From: Patagioenas fasciata
Taxonomy: Eukaryota; Chordata; Aves; Columbiformes; Columbidae
Length of the DNA stretch: 64,000 nt
Assembly: GCF_037038585.1 (NCBI RefSeq)
Contig: NC_092525.1
Span: forward strand, 21,844,867-21,908,866
Reading direction: 5' to 3'
Shown: piece by piece, positions 26,401 through 39,180 of the stretch
Position numbering within the stretch: position 1 is the first letter of the stretch
Layout of the letters: each line of letters begins with the position of its first letter
Position numbers and translations under genes: made by a program
The notes under the pieces: model-generated
Seen by the model: only the letters and a program-made list of their open reading frames with translations
Told to the model about the DNA's origin: nothing
Databases searched by the model: none

Positions 26401-28684
26401 AGATCTGAAGCCTTTTCAGTTAAACGGTACTAGGATTATTCTATTCTTTCGTGTGGACGAACAATACATTCTCCCTGCTTTAGGTCTCTGAAATAAGTGA
26501 ACTATTTTGTCTGAAACTAAGAAAGAAAATAAAGAGTCGTCCTTGTGCAGGTATCTCACATGATAGATTTTATTAATACTGTAATTGAAAACAGAATTCA
26601 ATCATGGAAAATACTGGGCATGGGCTAAAAGATCTGTTGGTGACTTGGGCTTTTCCTGCTGTACCATTGTCACTCAGGAACATGGTGGTGGCTCCTGCAC
26701 CTCACATCAGCAGTGACTGGAGATGCCAGACTGGTCTTTTCAATGGTGGACTCACCAGTCTTGTTTATATTTACATTCTATGCTGCTGTTACCCAAAAAA
26801 ATCTGTGTAATTATCCACCTTCAAGGAGAGAAGGGCAATCTGGTTAGCCTCCGGGTGCTAAGGATGAATTGCCTGGTTTCATAAGTGGTTTTTGTAAACA
26901 AATACTGGTTAAAACTGATAGGATTTCAAGGAGACTTGACATGGGAGAGAGCAATGCATTATATAGAGATCTGAGCTAAATGGAAGTGAATCGTGATGTG
27001 TTCAGGTTCCTCACAAGGCTGTTGTGAGGATAGATTTATATCAAGTTCACTCCTGCCTAGATAAATATTAATGCTGATGACACAGGAAGGTGTTAGAAGA
27101 TGATGGTCAGTCTGATTTCCCATACAGTGGAAGACAGAGAATTTGGGATCCACTGACAGCCATGAACAGCCTTAGTAGGCAATTACTTATTAAGTAATAA
27201 GCTGTTCTGCTCACAGCAATAATTTTAAAAAGGTTATCATTCAACTTAAATTGTACTTTTCAGCCTTCTTTAGGGGTACTCCTCAGTTTTTGTCCACTGA
27301 CAAATTCCCATTCTGCAGTGCAGGACTCAGACATTGGCTTATTTCAAGATAAATTCTATTAAGTACTGGTATCTCTTACAGCTGAATCCTTGTGTGCTTG
27401 GTTAAAAAAACCACAAACAACAAACCACACCCTCCACCCCCAACCAACCAACCAACCAACCGAAACCAACAACAAAACCAAAACACAAACCCACCATGTT
27501 CTCCTATGTTCATTGTTTGCTCTTGCATTTAATCACAGGAATGCTGTCTTGCCTTTTGAGTTTCCTTTAAAGATGGATGAATTCCCAGAGATGTCTAAAG
27601 CAAACATGGGGGCTTTAACTTAACATGAGAACAATGACAATTTAAAAATTTTATAAGAGTGCCAAGCGTGCTGGTTTAATTTTTGATAAGGGATGATACT
27701 ATGTTTCTGCATTTTTAATAAAGAGACTGAGTAAAGAGTCGTTTAAGCTACCTAGAGAGACAAACTTTTCCAGCAGGACTGTAACCAGTTCAGATGCTAA
27801 TGGTAAGGACATCAGGATCATCTGTCTGAAAATATTGCCACGCAATGCTCACTAGTGTTGCTGCGTCAAAGTCAAAAGATTAGTTTTGATTTGCAGACAC
27901 ATTATATGATGCTTTCAGATTTGGAAATAATTTTGATATTGTGAAAAACTGATGTAACAAAATCCATGAAATTACCACCCCACACTGCAGGTTATACAAG
28001 AGAGAAATTTATTGGATTTCTGTTTGTTAAGGGAAAACTTTGATTTTGTATTACCACAATTTTTTATGTTTCAGAAAGATAAGTAACCTCAGGTTACTAA
28101 ATTCTTAAGAATATACAAGAAAATATTTCATTTTCAAGTGTATGCTGATCAGTAGATCATAACACAAGCATATAAAGCACAGTAATTTTTTTTTACTTGC
28201 ACAGCCTAGCTTTACAGATAATCCCTGCTTAAGAGCGATGTTTATCCATGAACCTTTTATACTATGACCACCACTGCAAGAAACATGACTGAACACTTTT
28301 TCTCAAGGTCACATTTGTGCACTTTGGCTATTTTAGAGCGAAGTGAATCATGAATTGAGACCTATTACCATCCATGCATTAGATATGCTGGGTGGGCTGA
28401 ATGGTAAGAAAAAAGTCTCAGCTGATAGGGAACAGGGCTGTTGATGGTGCTTCAGTGCACACAGGACCTGATATGCTCCCTAGTTGCAAGGCAGTGCCAT
28501 GGCCTATATACCATGTGTTCTCTGCAGTGGGTCACGGAGCAGCCTGACCATCTGCATCCTGTGTATGTGACCACAGATGGGGAGACAGGTCACAGGGCAG
28601 AGCTGCGTGTGGGTTTGATATAAGCCTCACTGTGGGCACTGTGCAACAGGAGATAACCGCATTGCTCTCAGCTCTGTGGGTGAA
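23496..28684. other. Intergenic DNA without a recognised gene
   Basis: AT-rich, largely non-repetitive. A C/A-rich tract with (CCAA)n lies at 27404-27493. No exon-like segment or further transposon recognised. Confidence 0.55.
27404..27493. repeat. A/C-rich simple repeat with (CCAA)n core
   Basis: About 90 bp almost free of G and T, with five CCAA units in the middle. Confidence 0.8.
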
Positions 28685-28809
28685 GAATGGAATGGAATGG
28701 AATGGAATGGAATGGAATGGAATGGAATGGAATAGAATAGAATAGAATAGAATAGAATAGAATAGAATAGAATAGAATAGAATAGAATAGAATAGAATAG
28801 AATAGAATA
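28685..28809. repeat. Perfect pentanucleotide array: (GAATG)9 then (GAATA)16
   Basis: Twenty-five uninterrupted 5-bp units, 125 bp. The first nine are GAATG and the last sixteen are GAATA, with a clean switch at 28730. It adjoins the 3' end of a minus-strand CR1, whose terminal repeats (CATAGAAT on this strand) probably seeded it. The complementary strand gives the artificial FYSIL-repeat open frame. Confidence 0.97.
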
Positions 28810-28870
28810 GAAGAATGGAATATTTTAGTTGGAAGGGTCCCACAATGATAATCTAATCCAACTGCTTAGT
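28810..28870 (-). mobile_element. CR1 LINE 3' end fragment (minus strand)
   Basis: 'gaatattttagttggaaggg' followed by 'atctaatccaactgc' is the reverse complement of the CR1 3' end. The element continues leftward into the pentanucleotide array; its right edge is unclear. Confidence 0.75.
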
Positions 28871-31800
28871 TGTACAAAGCTGTTGGTTGCCTTTTGTGGG
28901 CCTGTTCAGGCCTGTTTCATTTTTCCTCCCTCTCTAAAATGGATCCTGCCTGTGTTTTCCTGTCCTGGAAAATTTTTGAGAGGCTAATAATGTTGTTAGA
29001 CCCTAGATGAACATGAATAATAGCCTGTTTGCAGAGCTGATAGCTGAGCTGTAAAAACGAATCTGCTCCCAGATGAAACTTGACATACAAAGTTTAAGCT
29101 TGGGGAGCAATTCTTCATACAAATTCTGAAACAAAAAGGCTTAGAGTGCTTAATTTTTATTCATCCTTAAAATAAAATTAAAAAAACCCTACAGGAGGGT
29201 CAGCAGAGAAAGCTTCTGTGTTTTGACATAGCCCTTGGAATTAGCTTTAAGCATAAAATACAGCAAATATTTCATCTGTAATGAAGTTGAATCTGCTCAT
29301 TTTGGAGAAGAACAATGGGCAAAGGTCGAAGCTTTGGGTTCTGCAGTTGCCAGATGGGATCATTTCCAAAAGGGAATTTGGATGGTAATCAGTGTCCTCT
29401 GGGATCCATGCCCACCGCTCTGAGTCCGCGTGCCACAAAGGAGAGATTAGGGCCAGAATGAGAATGTGCAGGGCTGGCATGAATCAAAGGGACTCCCTGT
29501 AAAACCTATTACATCTGCGCTCTAAAAAAATGCATAGAGAAACTGACAGTCAGGAAAATGCAGTTTTGATTGTGCTTTGATGGCTGGGAAGCTAAAATTG
29601 TGTGGGTGGGTGGCTAAGTGTAACTTCATGTCCATGCCAGCTTTATTTGACAGAGGCAGCCAGAGTCAGGCCAGTTTTCATTGTCCTTTCAGGACTTTAG
29701 GAGCAGCAGGATAAATAAAGGAATGAAATGGGGAAATGAATTTATAGACTTAGGTTGTCAAATGATTAACAAAAGGCCCAAATCTTGGTGTTTTGTTCTA
29801 TTGATTGTGTTTTGGCAAGGCAAAGATAAGATTGTGAACCTGTACAAAGGGAGGTGGCCTTTACTTCCCTCTGTGTCTTTGTGATGGCTGGGTGATTTGC
29901 TGAAGTTTTATTTTCAGACTGAAAGCAGGTGTTACTCTACACTGAATTATGAGCTACAAACACTATGCCATGCTTTTGGGACTCACACAGCTGGCTAGTA
30001 TTAAATCAAAACAGACTCCAAATGTTTGGGTGTGAATATCTGAATGTCTCTGATGTCTGCTTTGTAATGGTAAAGAAAGCAATTCGCATCACAAAACAAG
30101 CTTCAGGTGAACTACAAAGGACTTGTCATGATCTTTGGGAGCCCACTTTATTCCCTGAGGCCTATACACTCTAGCAGGTGAGTGGTTTGGGTTCTAGCCT
30201 TCTAAACCAGCTGAAAAACATGAGCTGCTTGAACCTGATGTGGCCATGGGATGTATGGTTTTCCAGGGCAGAGGGAGAAGCTGTGCAGGGCTGTGACGTT
30301 GGCTGCAGCCCCACAGTGCTCTCCAGTGCTTTGTGTTGGCCTGGTGCTGCCCTTGTATCCTCCTAGGGATCACGGGCCTCCTTCACAAGTACCAAGACCA
30401 GCCTTTGATGACTAGTGGACAACAAGTATGTGGCAATTGTACGGAGTGACACAGCTTATATTGAAATAGAAAAAATATTTTAAAAAACCCAACTCTGAGA
30501 TTAGCTTGGACATGTTTAAGCTTTCTGAAGAGTGAATGAAAGGGAGACGGGGTCTATCTGAGACAACAGCAGGAGTGTCATGAGTGAAAATTAAAGTGCT
30601 TTAACCAAATGCTGTGGGAAGTGCTTGTGGAGGTTCAAACTGCATAAGCCTGACAAGATCTGTGCAGACATACAAATGCATAAAGTAATACTGTACTTTA
30701 TCAGAGCTGCAGGAGAACCCAGGGCTGAAGCACAAGAGGTGCAGCAAATCAAGGACCAGCTGAATTAGGAGTTGGTTTAGACTACATGTATCTGTCTGCT
30801 TGTATTCTTTCAGGCTTGATCCATCTTGGTTAGAATTTAACATCTGTGGAACTGAGAGACATTTCTGCTTTTGAAGGAAGAACTGGGGATGGAGGAATAT
30901 GTTGAAGGGTGTACTACTACGGGTAGGACAAGAGCTGTTTTGTGCTTCTGGAAACTATGTCTCTAGGACATGTTATTCTGAAATGCATCTATCACTTGGT
31001 GCTTTATGTGATATGACAAAATGCCACAGGGATTGATCCATCAACTGGTACTGTTGCAACATGGTATAGTAGGCAGGAAATCTGAAAAGACATGTCTTCT
31101 GAAACTGTTTAAAAGATCTGTAGCTCTGGGAGTGCACACACGCACGTCTATCACTTATACAAGCACGGATACTACACGTTGTCAGCTCTGTCCTAACATT
31201 TGTGAGAAAAAGTTTCTCGACTTCAAAAAACCAAGTTTTTCACAGCTCAGTTACATTGATAACTCTTCTCAAATGTATGGACAAATGTAAACAAGGCTGC
31301 ATTTGTGTGACTGTCGTGTATCTCTAATGAAGCTGTGCACAGAGACATCCAGTATTTTATCACTGAATAAGCAAAACACTTTGCAAAGTGAAGGGATATT
31401 TGAACATCAGGCCTACATTTGCAAAATAATAATTGGATTATTTTTCTCTCCTGGAAAAAACATATCTCCCAGTGTCTCCCTTCTCTTCCGTCTGGCCCTA
31501 TTTTGGGGAGATTTTAAAAATTATTTTCTTTTTTATTCACTTCGAAAAACAAATAATTCCACTCTGGCCAAGCTCATATGTTTTGGTTATGCACAATACT
31601 CCATTCATTCTCTTGTTATTTAAGAACTGAAGGTGATGAGATGGCAATATCTAACAGGATAAAAAAAATATTAAAGACCAGCTAGTAAATCAAAAGAGAA
31701 AGCAAGAAAAAATATTCATAATCCAACCTTGAAAAATTTGCTTTTAATAAGCTCTCAATTAAAAAAGGAAAACAAATGTTTGGTTCATATTCCTTCATAA

Positions 31801-33155
31801 AGAAAGACAACCTTGTGTAGCAGCTATAAGTATTTACAAATTAGATGATTTTTTAATTTTTAAATTTCAGACAAATTTATTAATTTACAGATTAGATTCT
31901 GCCTGCTGCTTAGCATGAATGCACAGATTCAGCACTAGCTTGAAAGCAAGATGGGTTTTAAAGTGTTCTGCTGTCATACAAAATCCATACAAATATAATG
32001 AGAGACATTCCATGCAGACATCATCCTAAATTCCCGTTTGGGTATTATTTTCTCATTGATGTTGTAATTAATGCTAAAATAATTTGTCTGTGAGCCTTCA
32101 AGATGCTTAGAGCTTTCCAGAGGGCTGCCAGGAGCTGAGGGAATTTTGCACCTCACAGAACCAGACCTTGTCTCTGTTTCTGCCATCCACGCACAATACA
32201 CTGCTTTTTTGTAGCACTGATGCCTAAACAAATAAGGTGTGGGAGACAAATGGAGTATCTAGCTTACAGAATTTTTATAAAGAAAAAAAAAAAAAATCCA
32301 GGCTTGGTGCTGCTACTGTGTTTCACTGTTTGTGTCTGAGCCCTTTGGGAGCTATAGAGCAAACAGCAGCTTGTGGTACTAATCTGCTACTTTACAGCAT
32401 TGGTATATGGTCACTGTAGAGCTACACGAGACACTGTCAACTTCAGTTTTGCTCCAGTTCATGATTCCTTTGTTAGTAGTAATAGGATAAATAGTTTGAA
32501 GTGAAACATCTTGAAAAAATCCCACTGTACTTGTTACTCACTATGGCCTCGAGTCTGCATTTCTGTTTGCTTTCACAGTGGTTAGTCACTGTACGACAGC
32601 AAAGAGCAGATCGGTCTATGGCAGCGCTCCTCCAGCATGCAAAAGATCTTGCCAGACACCTAATCCTCATTTTTTTTCTTCTTGGTGCCTTCATTCCTAT
32701 GCTCATTAAAATTAATGGGAGAAGTCCCTATAGTGATTGTAGGTTTGGTTGCACTCAAAGATCTATTGTCTAGGGATACTGCTATGGCTGGGTGTTCAGC
32801 CTTGGGATGGGAGAGAAGGGCAGAAGCCTTCTGTGTTAACTCCTCTCTAGCTGAATAAAAACTTTACCAAAGGACTGCAAAGCATCTCTTCTCTTCCCTG
32901 TACACCCTTGAAAGAGCTTCTTTAGAGAGGCAGGAGCAAGAACATGAAGTGGAAGAAGATGGATTTGAAGCCACACTGGAAAAACCTTGTGAGTAACACA
33001 GCGCTTTTCTGGAAGCAACGTTCCCAGGGAGCTGCTCCTCCCAGTTACTTTTACACAGCCAGAATACTGCTAAATGGCACTGGGTAATATTGAACTTCAT
33101 TTGCTAAGGAAAACCAGGGGGTGGTAGTCAAGGTAGACTAACTTAGGTTTACAGT
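28871..33155. other. Intergenic DNA without a recognised gene
   Basis: AT-rich unique DNA. Open frames up to 106 codons (for example 31303-31623) have no domain-like character. Nothing else supported. Confidence 0.55.
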
Positions 33156-33181
33156 TATATATATATATATATATATATATA
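33156..33181. repeat. (TA)13 dinucleotide repeat
   Basis: Thirteen perfect TA units; a probable polymorphic microsatellite. Confidence 0.95.
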
Positions 33182-36100
33182 AGTTTAAGAGAGTAGCTCT
33201 AAGAATTGCTCTGAAGACAAGAATCCTTGAGTGTGAGATACGGCCTGTTATCTGTGCATGTATATATGCAGTTAGTGAACGTGTGATGCAGTGTGGTTTA
33301 CATTTATGTGGAAGCTATGGTCACTGAATGTTTCAGTCTCATACGTGGAAAATAAGCACCACTAAGATTTTGTTTGGCCAGCAGTGTGGCAGTGTTGTAC
33401 CATAGTGCTTCTCATGCTTGAACAAAGTAGAACTGAGTGACAGTTTTAGGACAAAGAATTATGGCTATGGAAGTGAGAGATTCTGACTTGTAGGAGAGAG
33501 AATTTTTGGATTATAAACTGATGGGGTTTGTAGTTTGATTTGAGTCTGATTATGTGATGTCCTCCTTTCTTTAGCAGGCCATGAGCTAACTGAAAATAAG
33601 GATGTCATTAGAAGACTTAGAGTGTGCTAAAGGAGTTAAATTGACCTTTTAGGCATGAAACAAGTAAACAAGCAAACAAGTAAAAACAAGTGAAAGGAAA
33701 GTCCCAGTGGCTGTTCCTAGAATCTGAAAGGGGAAGATGGATCCAATAGACAAAGTAGTACAAAGCACGGATTTAAATAAGAGATACGAAAAGCAAACCA
33801 GCAAACAGCTGAGTTAGTGGATTGGAGTCGTCTGGAAAGAAGTCGAAGTTAAAAGAGATAAAAATTAAGCTACGTAACAAAAGAGATTGTAGAAGATATT
33901 GAACAAAGCATTATAAAACAATAAAAATTGCAAAAGTAAAAGCATAGAAAAGGAAGCTAAATGTATAGATACCACATAGTCAGACAGATAAAAATATGAA
34001 TTGGAAAAAAGCATTAAGGTTTAGAGCCCTAACTTGCTTTCACACACACAAAAGAGGATTTGTGCAAATGAAAGATAATAATACCTGCCATGAAAACTCC
34101 CCTAACGAAGAGAGAGATGGGGATGGTCACAATGATGTAACAGGGCTGGAGGGTAAAATGTGAATGAACACTGATGCTACAGTAACAGTGGTCAGGTGCA
34201 TGAATTTGGGTGAAATTCCTATGGCCACATGGACAAGAGTGGAAGTTTTTAAGGAAGTTAGTAAGGGAACATTTTTAACTGGGAGAAATCAGTCTCAGTA
34301 AACCTATGAAAACAGGGGAAATAGAAGAAAATTTTCTGTGCAGTTTAAAATGGGAAAATTTTGAAGAATTAATTAAAAGCAAAAGACTGACGTATCTTAG
34401 CAGAGAAAAACAGTACACAGAACACTTTTAGAAACGAGTATGAAACAAGATACAAACAAAAATAATTTTGTTAATCTCAAACGTAAGAAGGAAGGCTGTG
34501 AAAAGTGTTAGTAATTTTGAGGACAGTAGGTAAAAACCAGAAGCTGTGTAAGAGTCTCAGGGACAAATTCTGATCAGAAGTGAACCTGTATTTATACTCC
34601 ACTGAGTTTGTGGCTGGAGTGGTGCCTCACTTGGTAGAAGCAGCAGAAAATACATTTTAGTCTTAAATGTAATATACAATACTATGTATAGCTGAAAACT
34701 CACAGTAGTTTTGACAAAAGAATTTTATTTTAAAATGTAAGTAATATTGCAAGCACCTACATATCAGTTGTCAGTTTAAGGGATGTGGCTGCTAGTGCGT
34801 TGGTTCAACTAACTTTTAATCAAAGTTTAATTAAAATATCTGTTTGCAAAATATATTGCATTAGCATATCTAAAAGCTATGGGGGAACTGAAGGAATTAG
34901 ATTTGTCTGGTTGAAAGACAAGACTGAAAAAGTCAGCCTAATCGACAGGGGATATTTTCAAAGGTTATTATACAAATAGAGGAGGACAGTTTTTTAAATG
35001 TCCATTTGAAAGACAAAAAGATTTCGTAAAAGGACATTACGTTGTTTGGAGGAAAATAAGGCAGGGGGATGGTGTTAGTACAAATAGCTCGAGAAACTTG
35101 GTCTCTATGGTTTGAAGGGTTTCAGTAGACAGACTGGAGACTTCTCAGTGGAAGTACATGGACACTAGTCCTGTTCTTTTTCTTCCCTGACAGTTGTGGT
35201 GGGGTTTTTTTTGTTTGTTCGTTGTTTTTTTTTTAGCAAAGATTTTATTGAAAAAAAATTAAACACCTGCCATTCTTCCATACTTCAGCTGTCTTTGGCT
35301 GTCAGTCTGTGTCTCGGACAGTGGTCACAGGGCAGGGATGTCCACAGCTTGCTGGCATTCTCAACTGCGAGTGGGAGTAAATAAGCCAGGGTAACTCTGA
35401 TACTTCTCTAATCTGGCACCATCATGCCCAGGTTCTCAGTGTTAAGCTACATGAAATCTGTTGCCCATATTTGTGTCATTGTGGCTGGTGCTGATCACCT
35501 TATCTTGCACAGGTCACTTTGTCTTGCACAGATAGTCTGTGGCCTCTTCAGCTGTAATGTGGTGAACACTGAAATGCTCTTGGGTATTGTACACCAGGTG
35601 GAAGTGCTTGCAGCATATTGCTCTGGATGGACTTTCAGTCTGAACCTGTGTAGTGTTCTGCAAAACGCGGGCAAGTGTATGTACAGTGGACAAAAGCTGG
35701 AAACATCACATAAAGCCGCATTAAAATAAGTTTGGTGCATTGCTTTTTACATGCTTCTGAATGACATTTCCAGTTCCAGACCAGTCTGTGGTTGGGAGTG
35801 TTGTAGATGCACACTGGTGTGAGTAAACAACAAAATAACCCAGTATACTAATGCAAACCTGCAGAAAATCCAGTGTGCAGAACACCAGTTATTCATCATG
35901 ACACTGGAGAGACTTCCCTGATGTATTAACTGTAGCTATCATGAGATACCTATGGATCTAAGCGACCAATTGTTGCAAAATGTATGGAGAAAAAGATCTG
36001 GATTCTGTGCTAGGGAAAAAAAAAAGTTATCTAGCTATAAAAATCTGTAAAATAGATCAAATAAATTGTATGGATGATGAAAGACACAGAGCTAGCTGAT

Positions 36101-36699
36101 GGTAAGCTCCATCTGGATGGAACTCTATAGAAACAGCATTTCAGTGTTTTGATGTACCTTCTTGCTTTGTCAGTGGCAGGCTAGTGCTAGTTTATGTTTT
36201 AAAAAATGCAGAGGTATGTGACCAGAAGCAGAAGCAAACTAGGAAACTACACATAGAGCAGGTCAGTGACCTGCCCCTTCCTTCACAGCACTTTGACACG
36301 GTCTGAGCGCCTCCTGCCCTGTCTTCTTTGTGCCTTGGGGCTGAGGCCGTCCTATTGCTGTTTGGTCTGCTGGAACTTTTTGGATGACTTTGAATGTTTA
36401 TTCAGTAGATAGAAGTAGAACATACCAGTCACTTGAAGAGAAAAAAGAGTTGACACAGCAGCCTGAGGCTAATTCCTAATAAAAACTATACATATTAAAA
36501 CACCCAGCAGAGAAACAGTCTGCTACAGCAGGAGCCCTGTACTAGGCAGAGAAGTGTTGAATAAAGCTGGTCACCCTTATGCTACAGGTCAAGCAAAAAT
36601 AAGGAACATGTAGTTCAACTCTGTGCTGGTTTTCTAAAAATTATTAGGATGGCACTGTCTTCCTAAGTTTACTCATGTTACTTTTAAGCTGAAATCATT
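33182..36699. other. Intergenic DNA; includes a purine-biased segment
   Basis: No gene recognised. From about 33590 to 34560 the + strand is strikingly rich in A and G and poor in C and T for nearly 1 kb, unlike its surroundings. That could reflect a decayed retroelement interior or transcription-linked skew. The rest is ordinary AT-rich DNA with a T-rich run near 35200-35240. Confidence 0.5.
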
Positions 36700-37080
36700 C
36701 CACACACGGCAAGAACACACTATATACATGGAGTCACTAAGGACCAAGCAGTGGCAGAGCAACGTGAAACAGAGATCCTTCACACAACCTGTAGAACTGG
36801 GGAACTCCCTGCTCCAGGCTGTGATGCCTGCTAAAACTTTTACTTACATTATGTTTGAAAAGGAACTGATATTAATGAAAACTTATTCAGGATTATTTGA
36901 ATACAAAGACACTACCACTGGCTTAGGAAGATCTCAAGCCACTGATGGCTGGAATTATCTTCTAGGCAAACATTGCTGTATCTGGCTCCAGTCTCACAGT
37001 TGCTCTCAGACATCTTCCATCAGCTGCAGTGTGGGTCAGAATGAGCTCGAGAGACCTGTGGTCTCATCTACCATAACCAG
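36700..37080 (+). mobile_element. CR1/L3-like LINE 3' fragment carrying a chance open frame
   Basis: Landmarks near 36755-37075 follow the older CR1 3' region: 'aacgtgaaacagagatcctt', 'cacacaacctgtagaactgg', 'ggaactccctgctccaggct', 'acaaagacactaccactggc', 'ctcaagccactgatggctgg' and 'gagacctgtggtctcatcta'. A 180-codon frame (36728-37270) runs through it. This explains the longest open frame outside the CpG island without a gene. Edges are approximate. Confidence 0.75.
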
Positions 37081-38259
37081 TCTTGTGATTAGGAGCAGAC
37101 TGGTTTATCAGTGTCAACTCTACAAGCAAATTCAATTGCCAACCAGCAAATGGCTATTAGAATGTATTTTGTATATGAGGGTTACTAAACATTGCATATT
37201 AGGTGTTGGAGTCTGTTTGGCCCAATATGTCTGTGCTGTTGCTTTACAGGTTTCCATACAGTCTGGATAAACAAAGCATGAGTTCCTTTTCCAGTTTCTG
37301 ACTCAAGAGGTGAGCACCTTGGGAGGTAAATTAAGAGCTTTAATTAACTATTGGAATATCATGGATAAAATTAGATTTCTCTTAATACCAAATGGTTGCC
37401 CTTGCCCAATTTACTTCCTCTTTAGCACCTCCAGTTTCCTTCTTGCCTCTGCAATTCCTGGGAGACATACATGTCCACAAGATGGTACTAGGCTACAAGT
37501 AGCCCCTACAATGGTTGGTCAGTGAAGGCTGGTGAAACTACAGTTGGTCAGGTGTCATCACAGCAATTTACTCAAAAAAAGCTTATTGTTTTCTGTGAGA
37601 GGCGTTCAGGCCAAAATAATTTGTGTGATTTTTTTTGGTTGGTTGGTTTTGGTTACTTTTAATTTTTTATTTTTTTTTTCTTTAACTAAAACACAATTCT
37701 GTTAGGAATCATAGCAAATCATTGCTGTGACTGATGCTCTGCACACTCGCACCTGTTTCATACTGGGTAGCTTCATTATTGCCTTTGGAGCCGCTTCCAA
37801 TTTAAATTAATTTAGAAAAGACAAGAATGAGGCCAGGAATTATAGTAGGTTTATGAATCTGTGTTTTGGCACATTAAAAAAAAAAGGAAATTTGACCTAA
37901 TGTATTATAAATACCTCATTTGCTTTAAGCAATTACTGTAATCTATCACATTGAACCAAACAACACAAACATGCACTACATTTTGCATGCTAAAAAAATT
38001 GTTCAAAAAGGCTTGAATAAATTGTTAATACTCCATAAGCTGCTAGTGAAATAGCTCAATGATTAGCTCTTCTCCTCTTCACATGATTCATACGCAACAG
38101 TGACACTACTAATGACTTGCAAAATTTTTGTTAAAGGCACAGACACATTTTTAAATGGTGGACCAGTGCTGAAATTAATGGCATTTCTGGGTTTGAAATG
38201 GAGAAGTTTTAGTACATCGGTTTATGTAAAATTAGTGCTTGATTTTCTTTTCTAATAAC
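37081..38259. other. Intergenic DNA without a recognised gene
   Basis: AT-rich, with a T/GGTT-rich tract at 37629-37680. From about 37850 rightward it is unique and could already belong to the upstream regulatory region of LRP8. Confidence 0.5.
37629..37680. repeat. T-rich / (GGTT)n simple repeat
   Basis: GGTT units flanked by T runs; almost free of A and C. Confidence 0.75.
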
Positions 38260-38759
38260 ACTCCACATATAATAATGCTAATCCTGTTGTGATGTTAAAT
38301 GCAAGTTATTCCCGAAAAATATCTTTTCATAATAAGGTTACTGAAACACTCTTAATCCTGACCGTATGAACAACACTGTGGTGTTAATAAAAGACAGTGA
38401 ACCGCTGTCTCGTCAGCACTGTACAAATGGAGCGATAAACACAGCCCCTGATAGCTTATAAAACATTTCCTTTGCAGTTACTGATCAAACTCCATGTGCT
38501 TAGGCAGGAGCAAGGACGAGCTGCTCCTTTGCGGGGTGGTTGCCACCTTTACGATACCGTTTCACTAATTTGAACACAATTAATTGGAGATGACCACATC
38601 AGTGTGCTCGTAATGAAATCCCTCTGTGGGAGATCTATACTAATGAGGGGAGCACACAATTTGTGACCCACGGCCATTTAAAAGAGTCCATGTGCTTAAT
38701 CGACTTAATAAAATTAAGATCATGAACGCGGCTGTCATTGCAACAGGGCATATGGAGGA
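38260..38759. promoter_or_regulatory. Candidate conserved non-coding element upstream of LRP8
   Basis: About 500 bp of non-repetitive AT-rich DNA directly against the CpG island. It contains several homeodomain-like TAAT cores, among them AATTAATTGG near 38579-38588 and TAATGA near 38612 and 38641, and no recognised transposon. Its look and position resemble proximal developmental enhancers. No alignment was possible, so conservation is an inference. Confidence 0.3.
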
Positions 38760-38800
38760 GGATTCATAACCGAAGGGCCGGCCCTGCGTGCCGGGTCCAG

Positions 38801-38869
38801 AGCGGCGCAGGCCCGGGCCCCGCCGTGCTAAATCCCGTAGCTCTTAACGGGGCCCGGGCCTGCGCCGCT
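38801..38869. repeat. Perfect 22-bp GC-rich inverted repeat (stem-loop) in the CpG island
   Basis: The left arm 38801-38822 begins AGCGGCGCAGG. The right arm 38848-38869 ends CCTGCGCCGCT. The arms are exact reverse complements over 22 bp. The 25-bp spacer (38823-38847) is much more AT-rich. The symmetry stops cleanly on both sides. If transcribed, this would be a 69-nt hairpin; as DNA it could extrude a cruciform. It lies about 400 bp upstream of the LRP8 start codon. Function is unknown. Confidence 0.95.
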
Positions 38870-39059
38870 ATCCCAGCGCCCCTTGCGAGGCGGCAGCAGG
38901 TGAGCTCGGCCGCCGCCATCCCGGCCGCCAAGGCGGCGAAGGCCATCGGCCTCCGCACACAGGCCTGGAGCGCGGCGTGTGCCACCCGCTGCGCGGCCGC
39001 TCGCACGGCCGTGCCGGGAGCAGTGTCCCGCAGGTGTCCCCCTGCGTATGACGCCACGC

Positions 39060-39068
39060 GGGCGGGGC
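39060..39068 (+). promoter_or_regulatory. GC box (SP1-type) upstream of LRP8
   Basis: Exact GGGCGGGGC, 205 bp upstream of the start codon in the CpG island. It matches the SP1/KLF core; actual binding is inferred. Confidence 0.6.
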
Positions 39069-39171
39069 AGGGGCCGCGCTCTCCAGGGCGGCGGCAGCGG
39101 GGGCCGCGCCGAACACCGCGCGCGGGGCCCGCCCAGCGGGGCGCGTCACGGCGCGGCGGCGGCGCGCGGCA

Positions 39172-39180
39172 GGGCGGGGG
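39172..39180 (+). promoter_or_regulatory. GC box (SP1-type) close to the LRP8 start codon
   Basis: GGGCGGGGG about 92 bp upstream of the start codon. It may be core promoter or already 5' UTR, because the transcription start is not known. Confidence 0.5.

Noticed and set aside
28532-28843. 103-codon minus-strand frame with FYSIL repeats
   Set aside because: It is a direct translation of the pentanucleotide array.
36728-37270. 180-codon open frame on the + strand, the longest outside the CpG island
   Set aside because: It runs through a recognisable CR1/L3-like 3' region, which is non-coding. The product has no domain and its ends do not match splice or gene structure.
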